64,000 nt of DNA from Chitinophaga ginsengisegetis (lineage in GTDB: Bacteria > Bacteroidota > Bacteroidia > Chitinophagales > Chitinophagaceae), in assembly GCF_900168065.1 (NCBI RefSeq), contig NZ_FUZZ01000001.1, forward strand, positions 2,600,623 through 2,664,622, given 5' to 3'. Positions 60,666-64,000 of the stretch are shown one piece after another. The notes below the pieces were generated by a model. The model was given only the letters and a program-made list of their open reading frames with translations. It did not search any database and was not told the origin of the DNA. Position 1 is the first letter of the stretch, and each line of letters begins with the position of its first letter. The position numbers and the translations under genes were made by a program.

Positions 60666-62204
60666 ATGACAGAAAAGATACTTATCCTCGATTTCGGTTC
60701 CCAGTATACACAGCTGATTGCGCGCAGCATCCGTGAACTGAATGTTTATTGCGAAATTAAACCTTGCCTTCAGCCCATTGCCTGGGACGAAACTATTAAA
60801 GGTGTTATATTATCAGGCAGTCCTTTTTCGGTGAATGACGAGAATGCGCCTATCATTGATATTGCCGCGATTGCTGCAAAGGTACCCGTACTCGGTATCT
60901 GCTACGGCGCCCAAATGATGGCCAAAGTTTTTGGCGGCGAAGTGGCTAAAAGCAACCTCCGTGAATATGGACGCGCCTTTATGGAGCACAACGACAAAGA
61001 GGAAAAGTTATTATATGATATCTCTGCAAAAAGCCAGGTATGGATGAGCCATGCAGATAGCATTAAACGTATTCCTGAAGCATTCGAAATTATTGCCACT
61101 ACAGAAAATATCCCGGTAGCGGCTTTCAAAAATACCACACTGGCCGCCAACCCGATGTTTGGTTTACAGTTCCACCCGGAAGTAACCCACTCCCTGGAAG
61201 GTAAACTGATCCTCCGCAACTTCCTGCTACATATCTGTAATTGCAGCCAGGACTGGACACCAGCCGCTTTTGTACATGAAACCGTGGAAAGGATCAAAGC
61301 ACAGGTAGGCGATAAAAGAGTTGTAATGGCCCTCAGCGGCGGTGTGGATTCTACCGTTGCAGCAGAGCTGATCCATAAAGCCATCGGCAAAAACCTCTTC
61401 TGCATCTTTGTGGATAACGGTTTGCTGAGAAAAGACGAATTTGAAACCGTACTGGAATCTTATAAACACATGGGCCTGAACGTAAAAGGGATCAATGCAA
61501 AAGATCTTTTTTACGGAAAACTGGCAGGCGTTTCCGATCCGGAACAAAAACGCAAGATCATCGGCGGCCTGTTCATCGATGTTTTCCAGCAGGAAGCCAC
61601 ACATCTCACTGATATCTCTTTCCTGGGTCAGGGTACCATTTACCCAGATGTAATTGAATCCGTTTCTGTAAACGGTCCTTCGGTTACTATCAAGTCGCAC
61701 CACAATGTAGGCGGGTTACCGGAAAAGATGAATATGCAGCTGGTAGAGCCGCTGCGCTTCCTCTTTAAAGATGAGGTACGCCGCGTGGGCCGTGAAATCG
61801 GCATCAGTGAAATATTCCTGGGCCGTCATCCTTTCCCGGGTCCTGGTTTGGCAATCCGTATCCTCGGCGCTATTACCCCTGAAAAGGTTCACATGCTGCA
61901 GGAAGCAGACAGCGTATATGTAGAAGGACTGAAAGAAGCCGGCTTATACGACAAAGTATGGCAGGCGGGCACCATCCTGCTGCCGGTTCAAAGCGTTGGC
62001 GTAATGGGCGATGAACGTACCTACGAATTCACAGTAGCTTTACGTGCAGTAACTTCTGTAGACGGTATGACCGCCGATTGGGCGCACCTGCCTTATGAAT
62101 TCCTTGCTAAAATGTCTAACGACATCATTAACAAGGTAAAAGGCATCAACCGCGTAGTATACGATATCAGCTCCAAGCCGCCCGCTACTATTGAGTGGGA
62201 ATAA
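60666..62204 (+). CDS. guaA: GMP synthase (glutamine-hydrolysing)
   Basis: 512 residues. Converts XMP to GMP with ATP and glutamine. Glutaminase domain: nucleophile Cys79 in [11 protein letters not shown] and the [12 protein letters not shown]is-Glu. ATP-pyrophosphatase domain: [17 protein letters not shown]-loop. Dimerisation/XMP-binding C-terminus with [14 protein letters not shown] and ending PPATIEWE. Full length and typical. Confidence 0.98.
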   Translation: MTEKILILDFGSQYTQLIARSIRELNVYCEIKPCLQPIAWDETIKGVILSGSPFSVNDENAPIIDIAAIAAKVPVLGICYGAQMMAKVFGGEVAKSNLREYGRAFMEHNDKEEKLLYDISAKSQVWMSHADSIKRIPEAFEIIATTENIPVAAFKNTTLAANPMFGLQFHPEVTHSLEGKLILRNFLLHICNCSQDWTPAAFVHETVERIKAQVGDKRVVMALSGGVDSTVAAELIHKAIGKNLFCIFVDNGLLRKDEFETVLESYKHMGLNVKGINAKDLFYGKLAGVSDPEQKRKIIGGLFIDVFQQEATHLTDISFLGQGTIYPDVIESVSVNGPSVTIKSHHNVGGLPEKMNMQLVEPLRFLFKDEVRRVGREIGISEIFLGRHPFPGPGLAIRILGAITPEKVHMLQEADSVYVEGLKEAGLYDKVWQAGTILLPVQSVGVMGDERTYEFTVALRAVTSVDGMTADWAHLPYEFLAKMSNDIINKVKGINRVVYDISSKPPATIEWE

Positions 62205-62235
62205 AAAAAGGAAGCAATAAAATACTGAGCTATAG

Positions 62236-62285
62236 TTACGGAGTTATGGATAGACAGATAATTTCTTCTATCCATAACTCCGTAA
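62236..62285 (+). terminator. 19-bp perfect hairpin after guaA
   Basis: Arms 62236-62254 and 62267-62285 are fully complementary around a 12-nt loop, 32 bp after the guaA stop. Only TTTAT-like sequence follows, so termination is likely but less certain than for other hairpins here. It could also act on the next gene, 50 bp on. Confidence 0.65.
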
Positions 62286-62334
62286 TGCTTTATTTCACAT
62301 TCCCCGGAATGATTTTTGTAAATTAGCGCCAATT

Positions 62335-63645
62335 ATGAACCACTTAGTTTCAATTAAGCACCTGTTATCCGGATTGGCTTTATTGGTTTTGATCAGCTCC
62401 TGCTCATCTACCAGGAAAAGTACCAGTAAGGTAGACGGGCCACCACCATCTCTGAGTAAACCTTCACCGGCTAAAAAACCGGAGGATAATAAGAAAGAAG
62501 CTGCAAAGGCGCCTTTTAATGTGCCCGCATTCGGGAAAGAAGTTAAAAAAGCTTCCTATAACATTGCTTTCTTCGCACCATTATACCTCGATTCCGTTTT
62601 TGCCAACAGCAGTGAAATTCCCGGCCGTACCATGCCACGGTATGTATTGCCCGGTCTCGAATTTTATGAAGGCGCACAACTGGCGCTGGATACGCTGCAG
62701 CAACAGGGATATAACCTGAAAGTAACCGTATACGACAGCAAATCCAGGCAAAGCGTATCTTCCCTGATCCGCAATAAAGCGCTCGATGAAACTGACCTCA
62801 TCCTGGGTGCGGTGAGCAACCCGGAGCTGAAAGAACTGAGCGATTTTGCCAGGAACAAAGAAATCAATTTTGTTTCCGGTACTTTCCCCAATGACGGCGG
62901 TATCAACAACAACCCGTTTTTATACATCTCCAACAGCACCCTGAAAACGCACTGCGACGCGCTCCAGAATTATATCCAGGACGCATTCACTACTAAAAAT
63001 ATTGTGCTGTTCCGCAGGAATACTGCCTTTGAAACAAGACTGGCAGCAGATTTCAAGGCATCCTACGATAAAATGGAGAGTACCAAAAAATCGAGGATCC
63101 GGGAAGTAGTTTGGAATGACGCCACCACGCCGGAAGAAATTTCCAAATACCTGCTGGCCGACCGTACCAACGCCGTTATTGTAACTGCCCTGGATGAAGC
63201 CGGCGCCAAAAGCCTGCTGCGCAAGCTGAGCATTTCTGCAGCTACCTATCCATTGCAGATCTTTGGTATGCCCACCTGGGATGTGATCAAGCTGAAAGAA
63301 CCCGAGTTTAAAGGCTTACAGGTATATTATTCATCTCCCTACTATAACGACAAAACAGATTACTACAGCCGTTATGTCTCCGATTATTTCCGCAGGGTAT
63401 ACAAAGCACGCCCGTCTGACATGGCTTTCAAAGGCTTTGACCTGACCTACTACTTTGTAAAACTGCTGTATACCAACGGCGTTTATTTCAACAACATGGT
63501 GAGTACATCACCCAAAGTGATCACCAATTATAACTTTCTTCCGGTATACCTGAAAGAAGGAGAAGAAACACCTTCCTACTTTGAAAATAAAAATATCTAC
63601 ATCATCCAGAAGGGTGATAGCATGGATATTAAAATGAATAAATAG
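62335..63645 (+). CDS. Periplasmic-binding (LivJ-type fold) lipoprotein
   Basis: 436 residues. Signal and lipobox: GLALLVLISSCSS, lipidated Cys near residue 23, then a Ser/Lys/Pro linker. The folded part reads as a type I periplasmic-binding-protein fold: YNIAFFAPLYLDSVF, FYEGAQLALDTLQQQGYNLKVTVYDSK, DLILGAVSNPELKELSDFARNKEINFVSGTFPNDGG, NAVIVTALDEAGAKSLLRKL and GFDLTYYFVKLLY. No ABC permease is near, so it may be a stand-alone sensor or binding protein. Follows guaA in the same direction. Confidence 0.82.
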   Translation: MNHLVSIKHLLSGLALLVLISSCSSTRKSTSKVDGPPPSLSKPSPAKKPEDNKKEAAKAPFNVPAFGKEVKKASYNIAFFAPLYLDSVFANSSEIPGRTMPRYVLPGLEFYEGAQLALDTLQQQGYNLKVTVYDSKSRQSVSSLIRNKALDETDLILGAVSNPELKELSDFARNKEINFVSGTFPNDGGINNNPFLYISNSTLKTHCDALQNYIQDAFTTKNIVLFRRNTAFETRLAADFKASYDKMESTKKSRIREVVWNDATTPEEISKYLLADRTNAVIVTALDEAGAKSLLRKLSISAATYPLQIFGMPTWDVIKLKEPEFKGLQVYYSSPYYNDKTDYYSRYVSDYFRRVYKARPSDMAFKGFDLTYYFVKLLYTNGVYFNNMVSTSPKVITNYNFLPVYLKEGEETPSYFENKNIYIIQKGDSMDIKMNK

Positions 63646-63668
63646 TTGCCCTGCAACGCTACTTGCTT

Positions 63669-63703
63669 CGTGCCGCGACGGTTGTCGTGGCACGATTTTT
63701 TTT
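63669..63703 (+). terminator. Terminator of the binding-protein gene
   Basis: 11-bp stem CGTGCCGCGAC / GTCGTGGCACG (one G-T pair), loop GGTT, followed by a run of T. Confidence 0.9.
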
Positions 63704-63718
63704 ACGTACATTCCCTAT

Positions 63719-64000
63719 ATGAATGTGCTGCAATTTACCGACAACGGCATCTACTGTCCTGCAGGCGATTTCTACATTGATCCCTGGAAACCCGTAAAGC
63801 GGGCAGTGATCACGCATGCACACTCCGATCACGCCCGGTGGGGAAATCAATACTACTTATGTGAAAATGCCAGTGTTCCCTTGCTACGGTTAAGGCTTGG
63901 CAACGACATCCAGGTGCAGGGCATTGCCTACGGCGAAACTATTTTTTTTAACGGTGTAAAAGTATCCCTGCATCCCGCGGGACACATCATTGGCTCTGCA
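63719..64000 (+). CDS. Ligase-associated DNA damage response exonuclease (5' part only)
   Basis: 94 codons before the window edge from the ATG at 63719. Metallo-beta-lactamase fold: GIYCPAGDFYIDPW, the metal motif THAHSDHARWGNQYYLC, and HPAGHIIGSA. Matches the TIGR04122-type exonuclease that sits with an ATP-dependent DNA ligase and a helicase in a bacterial repair operon. Those partners would lie beyond the window. Confidence 0.88.
   Translation, partial: MNVLQFTDNGIYCPAGDFYIDPWKPVKRAVITHAHSDHARWGNQYYLCENASVPLLRLRLGNDIQVQGIAYGETIFFNGVKVSLHPAGHIIGSA

Noticed and set aside
1..64000. Transfer RNA, rRNA, transposase or prophage genes
   Set aside because: None could be supported after reading the gaps and the coding regions.

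Overview
The window reads as one stretch of a Bacteroidota chromosome, most likely a Chitinophaga-like member of the Chitinophagaceae. The evidence is a SusC/SusD pair, LytTR/LytS signalling genes, Bacteroidota-type promoters (TAnnTTTG at the -7 position) just upstream of several genes, weak or absent Shine-Dalgarno sequences, and a dialkylresorcinol (flexirubin-type) cluster. No tRNA, rRNA, CRISPR array, transposase or prophage was seen. Species identity is inference.

Layout. 1-9.1 kb: a LytTR/LytS two-component pair (regulator cut by the window edge), a glycine/cysteine-tailed membrane protein with a small membrane partner, an unknown gene, DUF1266 and DUF2252 genes, a RhlE-type DEAD-box helicase with a long leader, and a di-heme cytochrome c. 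9.2-16.2 kb: an isolated SusD/SusC pair, an AraC-HTH/O6-methylguanine methyltransferase fusion and an SRPBCC protein. 16.3-20.9 kb: a 1310-residue adenylation/carrier/membrane synthetase with the architecture of poly-epsilon-lysine synthetase (Pls), followed by a GNAT acetyltransferase. 20.9-38.9 kb: an essentially complete uronate/pectin-fragment catabolic region (GH88, GH105-DUF4861, DUF2264, heparinase-like protein, KduI, KduD, UxaA, UxaB, UxaC, KdgK, KDPG aldolase, ExuT) with its own LacI regulator and a set of matching CAAACGTTTG-type operators.

39.1-48.4 kb is housekeeping: mnmA, an rRNA m5C methyltransferase, sucB (two lipoyl domains), sucA, rpsT and an M14 peptidase. 48.6-51.0 kb holds two tandem YhcG/DUF1016 PD-(D/E)XK nucleases whose coding sequences carry strong, in-frame, covarying palindromes. 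51.0-59.5 kb is a nine-gene dialkylresorcinol operon (darA, darB, a BtrH-like acyltransferase, an ABC exporter, an ACP, an active and an inactive ketosynthase). The right end holds a DUF2807 adhesin-like lipoprotein, guaA, a periplasmic-binding-like lipoprotein and the start of a ligase-associated MBL-fold exonuclease.

How the genes work together: unsaturated oligouronides would be cut by GH88/GH105. The released 4-deoxy-5-ketouronate goes through KduI and KduD to 2-keto-3-deoxygluconate (KDG). Galacturonate imported by ExuT goes through UxaC, UxaB and UxaA to the same KDG. KdgK and the aldolase then give pyruvate and glyceraldehyde-3-phosphate. The most unusual items are the covarying coding palindromes in the YhcG genes, the Pls-like synthetase outside its familiar actinomycete setting, and a 67-bp perfect inverted repeat around the terminator between uxaA and exuT.
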